A DNA stretch of 64,000 bases from Ditylenchus dipsaci (GCA_004194705.1 SADC01000343.1:30089-94088), one strand, 5' to 3'; numbered from the stretch's first letter, positions 32,994 through 44,159 are shown. Notes: generated by a model not told the origin, from the letters alone. Translations and numbers: made by a program.

Positions 32994-33344
32994 GTTTTAT
33001 TGAAATCATATTCTACATTTAAACTGTAACCGCAATTATATTCTAATTTTACTGTCGATTATTTTAGCTCGAGCATTCACTATGAAGAGTGTTACCACCT
33101 TAATGAAGTGGTCAGTCGATGTGTCTGACGGCGGAGGAGTATTTTTACTGCATATTCCAAGCTAAATTAGAACTGTTAGTAACACATTTCCAAGGGTTCC
33201 AATAATTTTGCGCATCTTATTTGCTTGATGAGATCACAGAAAATTGAAGTAAAAAAATTTTTCCATGAAATGCGTTCAAAGATAAATAATTTCAAAAATC
33301 GTTTAATGATATTTTCATATCTTTGTCATATCTTTCCCATTAAC

Positions 33345-33640
33345 ATAAAGGTGCGTTCACAATGGGGTCGTGCGCGTCCCAGTGCCAGCAGCAGACGGCA
33401 AAGTCTGACACTGGCACCTGTTCACAATGTGTCAGACTTTGTGTCCGACTGCTGACACTCGAGTGTCAGCAGTCGGACACTCATGCTGACACTGGCACTC
33501 GCACTGACACCCGTTCACAATGCAATTTCGATTTGTTACTGCTGACACTGGCGCTGACACTCAAAAAAGTCGAAAATTGAGTCGTTCACTCGAGATAGGA
33601 GTAAGCGCACGCAGTGTCAGCAGCTAAGTTATTTACTGCA
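33345..33640. repeat. CTGACACT/GTTCACAAT repeat cluster with a 36-bp palindrome
   Basis: GTTCACAATG occurs three times (33355, 33420, 33513). Between them CTGACACTGGCAC units repeat in both orientations. 33452-33487 is a perfect palindrome centred on CTCGAG with 18-bp arms. A related CAGTATCAGCAGC...GCTGCTGACATT pair lies at 61970-62040. Confidence 0.75.
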
Positions 33641-33924
33641 CCCTTCAAAGCTTCTATGTTTTTATTTATGTATTTATTGCAGGGCTGCCAACTCAAAATT
33701 TTGAAATAAAGTACATTTTGCGAAATAAAGTACAATTTGGTCATTTTTCGTCAAAAACTGGCATTTTATCCAGTGCCTATTGAGTTTTGAGAGTCAAAAA
33801 TAAAGATTTTGACTAGAAATCTCAAAATTTCTAAAGATTTGAAGACCCAAATAAAGTACAAATCTTTAAATAAAGTACAGTTCTCAGCCCTGATTTATTG
33901 GTTATTTTCAGTCTCTTATGCCTC

Positions 33925-34265
33925 AAAATGACCCCAAACCACCCTGAATCACCTTAAATCATGGTGAAACCACCTCAACTTTCCCAAACCACTCAAAACA
34001 ACCCTGTACACCTGAAATTGTCCCAAACACTTGAAACCACTTAAAACCACTTAAAAAACTTTCAATTGTCCCAAACTACCCAAAACCACCTTGAACCACC
34101 CCGAAACACACTAAAATATCCAAAATCACGATAATCATCCAAAACCACCCCAATTACCCCAAATCACCATGAATTTCTAAAGGAACGTCAAACCACCATA
34201 AACCACCCTTAACACCCCAAAGCATCAAAAATCACTCCAGACCACTTTGAACCACCCAAATAGCC
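33925..34265. repeat. Degenerate AAACCACC minisatellite
   Basis: About 340 bp of irregular CCACCCTGAAACCACT-like units, CCA-rich on the plus strand. Interrupted at 34266 by the hAT insertion; more of the same words (CACACCCCGAAATGG) resume at 35230. Confidence 0.75.
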
Positions 34266-34273
34266 CTGCACAC

Positions 34274-35226
34274 CAGGGGTGGGACGGAATTCCGATTTCC
34301 GTCTTCCGATTTCCGATTTCCGGCACTTTTTCTCTTTCGTTTTCCGATTTCCGATTTCCGAAAAAATAGGGCGAATTTCGGAAATTTCGGAAGAGAATAG
34401 TTCACTTGAAAAATATTTTCGAAGTATTTTGGCAGAAATGTCTTGCAAGGAAATGGAAGTTACAGCTTTGCGGAGACCTTTTCACTGCATAATATGCAGT
34501 GAAAAGACGAAGAGTGCCTGAAACTAAACGCTCAGACCGAAGAAAGTGAAAGCAGCGTGATAGAGCGGTCTTTTTCGGATGCAGGGTTAGGTTTGCTTTT
34601 AGAAGGCTTCCTGCAGGTAAGACTTTTCTTTGCTATTATTTTTTCGCATTTCGTTGGAATCTGTTTAGGATCGCAACACTCAACCAGCAGAAGTGCCAAT
34701 GCAAGAAGACGAACGAAGGTCAAAAACAATGGTTGAGGTGGCAGAATACTTAGCCGAGCCGATTCAAAGCAGTTCATTAAATACATTGGTCTACTGGAAA
34801 AGAAATGCAAAGAAATGGCCAGCTCTCACAACATTGGTCCGCAAATATCTTAGTGCGCCACCTGGTTCCCAAGAAAGTGAGCGTTTCTTTTCAACTGCTG
34901 GATTCATTGTAAATGATCTCAGAAAAAGCTTAACTCCAATTAACTTGAAAATGCTGTTGTTGCTTCACCATAACCTTTCCGCCTACAACTTTGAATATTA
35001 ATAATTGCAGTCTCTTGTTGTTGTTATGATTATGGTTGAAATAAATTACGGATGCATGTGTACAACATTAAATTTTGGCACTAGGAAATTTTTTGAATTT
35101 CTTCCGATTTCCGTCTTCCGATTTCCGGCAGTTTTTTCTTCCGATTTCCGACTTCCGGTTTTGAGAATTTTTTACTTCCGGTTCCGATTTTTGTTCCGAC
35201 TTTTTTTGTCTTCCGTCCCACCCCTG
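34274..35226. mobile_element. hAT transposon derivative with perfect 8-bp target duplication
   Basis: Terminal inverted repeats CAGGGGTGGGACGGA...TCCGTCCCACCCCTG are bounded by CTGCACAC at 34266-34273 and again at 35227-35234. This is the classical hAT signature. Subterminal TTCCGATTTCC words repeat many times at both ends, as in hAT elements that bind transposase there. At 953 bp it is internally deleted and keeps only the C-terminal part of its transposase. Exact duplication and matching ends suggest a fairly young insertion. Confidence 0.92.
34503..35001 (+). pseudogene. hAT transposase C-terminal dimerisation domain
   Basis: Two segments (about 34503-34616 and 34669-35001) joined by a 52-bp GT-AG intron encode ...LLLEGFLQ|DRNTQPAEV... 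and end with the hAT dimerisation signature: VYWKRNAKKWPALTTLVRKY, then SAPPGSQESERFFSTAG, RKSLTP and LLLLHHNLSAYN. This region holds hAT transposases together and includes the conserved W. The catalytic DDE part and the zinc finger are missing, so the copy is non-autonomous. Confidence 0.85.
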
Positions 35227-35305
35227 CTGCACACCCCGAAATGGTTAAATATTAGTCAGATATTGTGTCGCGTGAATACTGTGTCACGTACCGATAACGA
35301 AATGC

Positions 35306-35890
35306 ACGCACCCGGAGCACTTGGCATATACCCCCCACCCCCCCCCCCCCAGTCAATTAACCTTGACCCCCACCACATAAAGAAATCGTTTGCTTTTAAC
35401 ACTAGAAAGACGGCCTGTAAGAGCGGTATATTCTGGTGCAGTTTTGAATGCTGAATCCGAATTTCTCAGCAGAATTGGCTAATCAGCTCTTAAATGGGGT
35501 TAAATTTGCGATTTTTGAAACCGGATGTTTTGAACATTTTTAAGCACAATTATTTTTTTAATGAGCTGTAAAACGCAAGTCTTGTGGGTTATCTTAAACA
35601 ATCTTTATACCAAAATGTAGAGCAGGACAAGGGCTTTGAAATGACATATTACATGCCTATACTTCTCTTGCACTTGCTGGACTTGACCCAATAGCAATTG
35701 AATTAACCCAAATTTTGAAATTTCCGGACTTTTGCAAATCTGTGATCAAAACCCATCTTAAAAGGCCCGTTAGCAAATTCTGAGACCAGATTCGGATTCT
35801 CCGGCTAAAACTGCCTTAGGGGTCACTTTTCTGCAAAGTTGGCGTACATAAAACGACTCTTTCGACACGAAAGAAATAAAATTAACGCTT
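35306..35890. other. Poly-C element end and unrecognised spacer
   Basis: GGAGCACTTGGCATATA plus a C run (35310-35352) is one end of the GGCGCTACT family. The remainder to 35890 has no recognisable feature. Confidence 0.5.
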
Positions 35891-35891
35891 G

Positions 35892-36419
35892 CTAAGTTAT
35901 TTGCTCAAAACCAAATTTTGCTTTTGACCACAGTATAATGTGTTTTATGTTCACAGTAAAATGACAAAATAATTTCAATTTCATAGTGAACAATGCAATA
36001 CTATTTTCTGCGTTTCCTTGTAACATCGTTTGTGCATTTTGACACAATATTGGACTGGACTGTTTGTGTTCGGCACATAGAGGCGCGGCGCACGATGTAC
36101 ATGTATCCGTTCCATACTTACGGTTTCCTGGTGGACAGTCAGCGCATTTGCCACCTTGTTTTGCTGGAGCTTGACTTCTTGTAATTGGTTTGTGTAGCTC
36201 TGCTATTTGCGCAACTTTTTTGCGAGAAGGGGTTTCCTTTTGCTTGCATTCACAACACAGAATACGTTGAACCATATGATTTTGACACACATTTCTGTTG
36301 CAGTTCTATAAAAACTAGTTTACGTTAAAAAATAATAACATAAAAACATACCTCGCACGTGTTTATGGCTTGCTCACTTCGGACAGAATGTGAGCCAATA
36401 GAACACCAATATACATATA
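35892..36419 (-). pseudogene. Cys/His-rich exons, possibly a piggyBac-type C-terminal domain
   Basis: An upstream exon (about 36352-36419, ending ...INTCE before GTATG) joins in phase to complement(35892-36305). The join gives a dense zinc-binding pattern: CENC..NVCQNH...LCCEC, then KCADCPP...TCTSCAAPLCAEH. The spacing C-x2-C-x10-C-x2-C-x4-C-x2-H resembles the cysteine-rich domain at the end of piggyBac transposases, which binds transposon ends; other RING-like cross-brace fingers are possible. The last 50 residues are likely read-through of non-coding DNA. No catalytic domain is found upstream. Confidence 0.4.
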
Positions 36420-36445
36420 TATACATATATACATATATACATTTC

Positions 36446-36483
36446 TCGCGTATAACCCGCGGGTGCGGGTTATACGCGAGAAA
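36446..36483. repeat. Palindrome TCTCGCGTATAACCCGC / inverse
   Basis: A near-perfect 38-bp inverted repeat next to a TATACATATA microsatellite. The same GTATAAC...GTTATACGCG words form the 56223-56292 element. Confidence 0.75.
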
Positions 36484-36494
36484 TCAGAGTACTT

Positions 36495-36930
36495 CATATA
36501 ATCTGCAGTTTTATTTACTTTAAATATCATTTAAATTGCTGCAAGTAATTTAAATGAGAATTGATACTTGACACAGTTACAAGCACACACAAAAACTGAG
36601 CAATATTACAGTGAATTCTCGGTCCTTATTCAGTTTGACCGCTTTTTTATCTATTGCTAATTATGTGTAAACATCTTCTTAATTGAAAATTGGTGTTTAT
36701 TTTTATAAAATAAAACCCTGATTTCGGAAAATTGGCAGATGTAAAAACAAATTTACAATAGATTATAAAAATGCGGCAAAGGTTGATTGCACAGGACCAC
36801 AAAGAAAAACAAATTAAAGCTGATTGAACTTATAACATAGCAGCAATATAATCAAGCACTTGAAGTGCACTTTATAATGCAATCAACCACTGTTTAAAAA
36901 ACTTAAAACCCTGTTTTGGACTCAAGTTTT
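36495..36930. repeat. Dispersed repeat family B, copy 1
   Basis: About 430 bp with landmarks GACACAGTTACAAGCACACA, GCGGCAAAGGTTGATTGCA and TTTATAATGCAATCAACCAC (the last two can pair as a hairpin). Copies at 38395-39690 (split) and 42125-42580. No coding capacity. Confidence 0.85.
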
Positions 36931-37254
36931 TTTTTAATATTGTTTGGTTATTTTACAATCGTTTTATTTTAAAATCAAATTTTGATAGACATTATCTGTA
37001 ATGTTGGAAGTTTTTTTTATGGAATTTGGCACCGTGATTTTTTCGACTTTTTTCTACCGAGCATGTTATATACCAAGCGCATTTGGGGTGCTGTTGTTAA
37101 GGAGGTCTAAAAAGATGCTTATTGGCGTCTGATGAAGAATACATAGTAATAATTTAATTTTACAAAATATGAATACACTATGAAGATCTTATAACGAGCA
37201 TCGACAAAGTTCTCGCTAGAATTTTAGGCTTATAATTAAAAGTAAAAAGATTGG

Positions 37255-37440
37255 GCGCTAGTAGAGTATATCGCCACCCCAAACCCAGACTTTTAAAAGT
37301 CGCTGTAACTACTCTTTCGAACAACATATTTAGGCTTAGTCCTTAGGGTTGGGAATGGGTCAGTGCACGGAAGTTATGACTGATAAAGAGTTTACGCACA
37401 TTTTATGGGATCTGAGACACATATTTGGATGATTTTTACT
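37255..37440. mobile_element. GGGCGCTAGTAGAGTATA element end
   Basis: Shares GGTTGGG...GTGCACGGAAGTTATGAC with 8430-8690 (there GGCTTGGGG...GTGCGGAAGTTGTGAC). Its right half appears cut off by the adjoining 37440-37686 element. Confidence 0.6.
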
Positions 37441-37686
37441 ACCGTATTTTCTCTAATAAGCGCCCCGGGGCGCTTATTTTTCAAACTCTCAAAAATCGGG
37501 AAATTTGGAATTCGATTTCGAAATTTTTGGGTGCTTAAGTGAAATCGGTAGAGCTCGTGCCAGTTAAGAAAGTGTAACAAACAGCTTTGCAAAATATTGC
37601 TTCTACACTGAGATCCAGACCCTAAAGTCGAGCGGGAGGGGGGGGCGCTTATTAGAGCGGGGGCGCTTATTAGAGGAAATACGGTA
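37440..37686. mobile_element. 247-bp MITE, TACCGTATTTTCTCTAATAA ends
   Basis: The left end followed by GCGCCCCGGGGCGC pairs with GCGCTTATTAGAGGAAATACGGTA at the right (split GCGCTTATTAG/AGGAAATACGGTA). Best preserved copy of this family here. Confidence 0.8.
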
Positions 37687-38394
37687 TACTTTCAGAAGGC
37701 ATAAGTTTTGAAGGGGAAGGGGAGAGGGTATTCTAAACTATGGTCAGAAATTGCTATTGGGTTGGTACATGAGCTCACGGTTGGTTTCAAACATTGCACG
37801 AATGTGACGCTTAGGCGTTATCATGAATCTAATGAAACTATCATGAATCTTTTGTTAAAATTCTTAACGAAATTCTTGAATGGGTTTCAAAAGTCTAATT
37901 TTTATTTTCATGTCTATTTTTAAGCTATTGTAATATATTTCAATTTTTTGAAAGTTATGCATATATTTAGGCTGTCTCAAAAAAAAAAGCGACAAAATTT
38001 CACAGAAAAATAAGAAAAAAAATCAAATTCCGTACAAAACAGAATGCCACAGCGAGTTTGCGACTTTTTAGTTTTGACACACTGTTACTTGTGAAGTTCT
38101 TCAACAAATTTATTCGCTCTATTAGTTTTTTTGGCCACGCAATTTTCCGGCGCTCATTTTTTTGGTGCGCGTTGTGGTGAAAACTATGAGTATTTGGAAG
38201 AATTCCCTAAATCCGACTTATTGTAGGATCTCAGAAGTTTCTATTCGAGCCAAACCTCTACGGAGTATATGATAAATTTTCGGATCGCAGAGTTTCTGGC
38301 TCGGCAAAACAAAAGCCTTAAAAACAGGCTGAAAAAGTGCAGGACCCTAGTCGTCCTTTTGATCTGGAGTTGACTGTACCGAATACACACTTTA

Positions 38395-39690
38395 CAAAAT
38401 TAATAGTTTTATTCACATTTAATATCATCGTAATTGTTGCAAGTAAAAAAAGAATCGATATTTGACACAGTTACAAGCATACTTGGACAAGCGCCGGCGC
38501 CGGTGAGCGCCCGGAAAATTTTGGAAAAAATGGGGCGCCGGCGCCGACGCCTTTTTTTTTAATTGTGTAGTCTGGCGCCGGCGCCCGGCGCCTCTTTTTC
38601 AGTGATTTTTTATAACTTTGTTTATTATATATATAGCTTTTTTAGTTGTTTTGAAACTGTGTTTTGTACTAATTTTTTCAGTTTTTTTTAGCTTTTAGGA
38701 CTTATACAGCTCCAGTTTCTTTTGGCTCCCCTCATACTCCCGCGTAACACGAGTCACGCAACAAAATTTCATAGGGTTCTACAGGAACAATTTTTATTTT
38801 CGGTCGCAGGCATCTTATACTCAAAATGACGGCTAGAATCTAGCATTATCTTAGTAATAAAAAATTTTCAATCTGATATAAAAGGTTTTAGGAATAATCA
38901 CAAGTTGCGTCATTTTCTTGCGCAACACGCCCATTTATTACCAAAATGTTTGCTAGATTCTAGCCGTCATTTTAAGTATAAGATGTCTGCGACCGAAAAT
39001 AAAAATTGTTCCTGTAGAACCCTATGAAATTTTGTTGCGCGACTCGTGTTGTCCGGGAGTATGAGGGGAGCCTTTAAATTTTATATTAAAAGTTGAAATA
39101 GCGATAAAATTGTAATATAAAATGAAAATAAAGTAAAAATTTGCAAAGTTACATTTTCTATGAAAGTTGATCGGCGTCCGGCGCCAATTTTTTCGCATTT
39201 TTCTCCCGGCACCATCTTTTCTGCCATGGCGCCCGGCGCCGATTTTTTACAAAAAAGGCGCCGGCGCCAGTTTTTGAAGAGACCGGCGCCCGGTGGTGCG
39301 CCCGGCGCCAATTTTATCGAGCGCAGAAGTATGGTTACAAGCACACACCAAAACAAACTACTGTTATAGTGATACTCGACACTAATTTATTGTGATTATG
39401 TTCAAGCATCTTCTAAATTAAAAATTTGTGCTCTGCTTTTATAAAGTACAAAACCTGATTTCTTCAAATGCATGAATATGAGGAAAATTGGCAGATGTTA
39501 AAAAAATTTACGATAGATTATAAATGCGGCAAAGGTTGATTGCATAACAGCGCAAAGAAAAACAAAGTTAAGTGGATTGAACTTATAACATAGCAGCAAT
39601 ATACACAAGCACTTGCACTACACTTTATAATGCAATCAACCACTGTTTAAAAAACTTAAAACCCTTGTGTTGGACTCAAGTTTTTTAATT
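38395..39690. repeat. Family B, copy 2, split by an 838-bp insertion
   Basis: Left part 38395-38484 and right part about 39323-39690 together match family B copy 1. The break repeats TTACAAGCA(T/C)AC on both sides. Confidence 0.8.
38485..39325. mobile_element. Foldback with GGCGCC-rich tips inserted into family B
   Basis: Both ends are strings of GGCGCCGGCGCC and GCGCCCGG over about 110 bp (38487-38600 and 39168-39322). Inner arms of about 115 bp (38725-38840 and 38958-39072) pair through CTCATACTCCCG, AACAAAATTTCATAGGGTT and GGCTAGAATCTAGC. TTACAAGCA on both sides looks like a target duplication. Confidence 0.75.
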
Positions 39691-39956
39691 TTCTCTTGTC
39701 ATTCTGCAATTTTTTATGTATTTATCGGGAATATTTTTTTGCGGTGAGAAACAAATAATTTTCAGTGTCTTTGCAGTGAGAAAAAATATTATCATTTCTA
39801 TGCGCGAAAAAATTCGGTCACCTTTAAAAAGTTGGCATACGTAACCTCTATCCCGGTCGATTTCTGATTTTAGGTGGCAAGCTCTCGAAAACCTCCACAA
39901 TAACGACCGACTGTGATGAAGAGCACAAGCACGGAGCTTCTAGGTAGCTTAACTAC

Positions 39957-41885
39957 TGCCATCGATATGGACAAAGCTTTTTTTGCTGCAAAAAGACTTT
40001 TTTTTGCTGCAAAAAAAACTTTTTTTTGCTGCAAAAAGTCTTTTTTTCGCTGCAAAAAGACTTTTTTTTGCTGCAAATCGGTTTTTTTTTGCTGCACATC
40101 GGCTTTTTCTGGTCCAAACTATTTAGCTGTAATTTTGGCGTGCGGTCAATTGGTCCACGGTCAATTGGTCCACGGTCAATTGGTCCACAGGTCAATTGCT
40201 CTACAAAATTATTTTCAAATTAATCTTTTTTGTCTTGTGAAGAACTTCTGTTATTTTAACAGTTTTTCGATAATTCAGCCTTAACCCTACTGGTTAATCC
40301 ACGCACAACCAAACCAAGTGGTCATCCCTTTGTTGTTAAATTATTTTTTATGTTTTTCGGGTTCTATTACCTGTTTTGTACACTAATTCGAGCATTCTAA
40401 AGAGGGTTTGATTATAGTAAAATTCCATTTTGTGGGGTAATTTATAGTTTCGTTAAAATTGCTGGAATGACCCTGAAAGCTGAACTGGTGTTAAGGTTGT
40501 AGTACGGTACTAGTACCAAGGCATTGACCAGGTACCGGTACCATTTTACCACTATCAAACCATCTTCAGCATGTCTGAATCAGTCCAGGAAACGGGTTTT
40601 GGAACATGAAAAACGTGAAAAAAATTTTGCTCCAGGTGGACGACCACCTGGACCACTTGGTTTGGTTGGTGCGTGGATTAACCAGTAGGGTTAAGGCTGA
40701 ATTATCGAAAAACTGTTAAAATGGCTATACTATAGAATGCCCCCCCCCCAGCTAGCGAAAAATTTACTTTTCCTGAAGGGGAAAGGACCCGTCCCATTTT
40801 GATTCTCGTGCTCTGAATAGGCACGGAAACACTTTGGTTTCCGGAAAATCGAAAAAAAAAATTTTTCGATTTGCCTTGGTCCCCCAAGGTAAAAAATTTA
40901 AGAAAATTCAAAAAAAAAATATTTTTTGAATTCCCGCCAAAACATTTTTTAAGGGATTTAGGGCTGTATTGGGAGGGAAAGGGACAAAAGAGGGCCACTA
41001 ATCACACAGAGCCCATTAACAAGAAGATGTTGAACATAGTTTTGAATACTGGGGCCTACCGCATAAATAAACTCTGGTATGCATGCTTTTTCATGCATCC
41101 AGAGTCACTTTCGAGTGATTTGTGTCTAAGGTATGTGGGTGTGCGCATCTCAACCCAAGCCCCAAGCCCCCTGCGCCCCCTTCGGGGCTTGAGAGTTAGA
41201 GATGCGCGCACTCACTTACCTTAGACATGATTCCGAGAAGTACTCTGACCATAAAATGTATATAGAGTCTCTTTTTGCCACGGCCCAGTTGAAAAACATG
41301 GCAGGACATCCGAAGTAGTCCAGAATTCACTTTTTCATAATTTTTCCATGAAGGTGGCCCCTTTTATTCCCTTCCCCTCCAATACAGCCTAAATCCCTTT
41401 AAAAATGCTTTGGCGGGAATTCAAAAAATATTTTTTTTTTGAATTTTCTTAAATTTTTTACCTTGGGGGACCAAGGCAAATCGAAAAAAAATTTTTTTCG
41501 ATTTTCCGGAAACCAAAGTGTTTCCGTGCCTATTCAGAGCACGAGAATCAAAATGGGACGGGTCCTTTCCCCTTCAGGAAAAGTAAATTTTTCGCTAGCT
41601 GGGGGGGGGGGGGCATTCTATAGTGTTACCGTTAAAATAACAGAAGTTCTTCACAAGACAAAAAAGATTAATTGGAAAATAATTTTGTGGAGCAATTGAC
41701 CTGTGAACCAATTGACCGTGGATCAATTGACCGTGGATCAATTGACCGTGGAGCAATTGATCGCACGCCAAAATTACAGCTAAAATAGTTTGGACCAGAA
41801 AAAGCCGATTTGCAGCAAAAAAGCCGATTTGCAGCAAAAAAGTCTTTTTGCAGCAAAAAAAAAGCTTCGTCCCATTGATATTCCT
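39957..41885. mobile_element. Nested foldback, about 1.9 kb
   Basis: Outer arms: 39957-40262 has five TTTGCTGCAAAAAGAC-type units and three GGTCAATTGGTCCAC units. 41627-41885 has the same units inverted, down to CATTTTAACAGAAG-type words at the inner border. Inside lie two further inverted elements in series: 40263-40725 (CCAAACCAAGTGG / CCACTTGGTTTGG) and 40735-41622 (poly-C ends, AGCTAGCGAAAAATTT pairing with AAATTTTTCGCTAGCT). Confidence 0.8.
40735..41622. mobile_element. Poly-C foldback carrying the GTGTGCGCATCTC core
   Basis: Arms of about 250 bp (40735-40990 and 41365-41622) match nearly base for base, including TTTGGTTTCCGGAAAATCG and its inverse. The core (41028-41235) is the TGTTGAACATAGTTTTGAA...GAGATGCGCGCACTCAC module also in 46098-47052. 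A different arm sequence with the same core indicates recombination or core exchange. Confidence 0.8.
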
Positions 41886-42124
41886 GGGGAATCGTTGAGG
41901 CAAGGTGTTAAGTGGCGCATTATTTTTTTGGCCGCGTTTAGTTGCTCCAGCATGCAAAACAATCAGCTCAGCGAGAAATTAATATGAAAGACACTAAAAT
42001 TACTTGGTAGGTTTCGCAAGTATACATTTCATTTAATATTAAACTTATATACTAATTTTACTCTTTTGCTATATATTTGTTTTGCTGAGGTATACTCGTG
42101 TATGGGGCTGACCGTATCAAGTGT

Positions 42125-42580
42125 GTGTTTCATAAAATTCATAGTTTTATTCACATTTAATATCATTTTAATTGCTGCAACTGAAAAGAGAATCGATATT
42201 GACACAATTACAAGCACACACAGAAACCGAGCATTATAACAGTGAATACTCGGTCCTTATTCAATTGTGACTTCTTTTTTATAATTGATTTTGAATAACG
42301 TTTCAACATCTCCTAAATTGAAAATTCGTGTTTATTTTTTTATAAAATACGAAACCTGATTTCTTTAACTTTATAATTATTAGGAGAATTAGCAGATGTT
42401 AAAACAAATTTACGATAAATTATAAAATGCGGCAAAGGTTGATTGCACAGGACCAAAAGAAAACAAAGTTTAGTGGATTGAACTCATAAGATAGTAAAAA
42501 TATACACAAGCATTTTAAGTGCACTTTATAATGCAATCAACCAGTGTTTAAAAAACTCAAAAATCGAGTTCTGTGCTCAC
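42125..42580. repeat. Family B, copy 3
   Basis: Same landmarks as copy 1 (ACAATTACAAGCACACACAG, GCGGCAAAGGTTGATTGCA, ATAATGCAATCAACCAG). Confidence 0.85.
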
Positions 42581-43440
42581 GTTATCTAATTTTCTTTGGT
42601 AATTTTACAATTGTCTTATTTTAAATCAAATATTAAGAGACATGATCTGTAATTTTGGAAGTTTTTTAAATAGAATTTGGCACCGCGTTTTTTTTGCCTT
42701 TTTCTACCAATTGTGTTATATACCATTCGACGACACATTTATCGCTGAGCAATGTATTCTCCAGTGGCGAACTCAATTTTCGCCGAAACTTTCTTCTGTA
42801 TCTGTTTTGACTACTCTCGTATGCGTATGTAGGCTTGTTCTACTCGCCATGAGTCGCTCTACAAGATGACTGTGGAAAATTACCATATTATCGCACGAAT
42901 TCTCACTTTTGGCCAATTTTTACCTAAATTATTTTACCCGAAATCATTTTACCTGAACACGACACATTTTACCTGAAACCTGGTGTCAGAATTTCAGGTT
43001 GTTATTGTGAGATTTTTTTTAACTTCCCATCTTCAAAGCTCTATATCCCCTGCACACTCGTTATAAATTGTGTTACCGTTTGAAATTGCCAGATGCAAAA
43101 CAAATTACTCAACTATGATTTTAGCGTCGAATGCTATATAACATGCCTTGTAGAAAAAAGGTCGGAAAAATAGCGGTGCCACGAAAACCTCGAAAATTAC
43201 AGATCATGTCTCTTCATTGAAAAAGAGCCGAAAAAATATTTGTTTTTTATCAAAACATGACAAAAATTAGTTGAACTTCAAAAGTGGATGGTTTTTTCTT
43301 CACCGCAAAACACTTTAACGCTATTTCTAAAGTTAGTTTTACAACCCAATTTTTTCCTGTTCCCTAGACACGCTGTTTGAAACTGAAATCTGCTGAATTA
43401 ACTATGCAAAAACAGTTAGAGTTTTCTTCACTCAATAAAA
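42581..43440. other. No gene recognised
   Basis: AT-rich. Words such as TCTGTAATTTTGGAAGTTTTTT continue the family B neighbourhood from 36990-37080, so the repeat may be longer than the annotated part. ATTTTACCTGAAA/ATTTTACCCGAAA units occur at 42930-42985. Confidence 0.5.
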
Positions 43441-44060
43441 AATGTTGAGGGAGTAGACTTATTACAAAAATTCGATTGCGAGTATCAGAATCCCACTTTG
43501 ATCGGCTCAATCTTTCAGAATACGAATTCCACCATTTAGAAATACCTTTATTATTGGTTCAGGGTACCTAAATACTAGTTGGTAATGGTTTTAAAGGGTG
43601 AGGTATATTTCATATACGCATTGCCTAAGTCATAGGTTTGACTTCCAGTGGCTGCACACCTTTTTTTCTCTTCTTTTATTTAAAGTTTTTTATTTGAAGC
43701 TAAGTTAAAAAAGAACATCCAACGATTTCCAATTTCATGCATTTCCCCCCAGGGCTGTCACCAAAATTTTCGATATTGTTTGGAAGTGACGTTTTTTGCA
43801 ATTTTAATTTACATAATTGTTGACAACCTCATACTCAAAATGTAGCCTGCTGCTTGGCGTCATTTTCAGTATATGATTGTTAATGATCATGTAAATTAAA
43901 ACTGCGAAAAAATCTCAGTGCCAAAATAATACCGAAATCCACTTCCCGCTCCCATTGAGTGCTTCTAAATGGTGGAATTCGGATTCTGAGAGATTGAGCC
44001 GATCAAAGTGGGATTCTGATGCGCGCAATCGAATTTTCGTAATAAGTCTACTCCCTTTTC
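43440..44060. mobile_element. Foldback related to 10690-11160
   Basis: CAGAATCCCACTTTGATCGGCTCAAT (as CAGAATCCCACTTTG + ATCGGCTCAAT, 43487) pairs with ATTGAGCCGATCAAAGTGGG (about 43995). GGAGTAGACTTATTAC pairs with GTAATAAGTCTACTCCC. An inner pair near 43780 and 43890 and the B-box-like module at 43615-43670 are inside. Confidence 0.7.
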
Positions 44061-44159
44061 AATAAACTCCCAAAAAACCAACTAGGCCACTCTGGGTGGG
44101 ATTCTGAGCAAACCAAGTCCTTTTCTAACCATAAAATTTGAATTTCCGCGAAATTTTAA

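Noticed and set aside
39913..40284. Phe/Lys-rich frame
   Set aside because: Translation of the TTTGCTGCAAAAAGAC and GGTCAATTGGTCCAC arrays.
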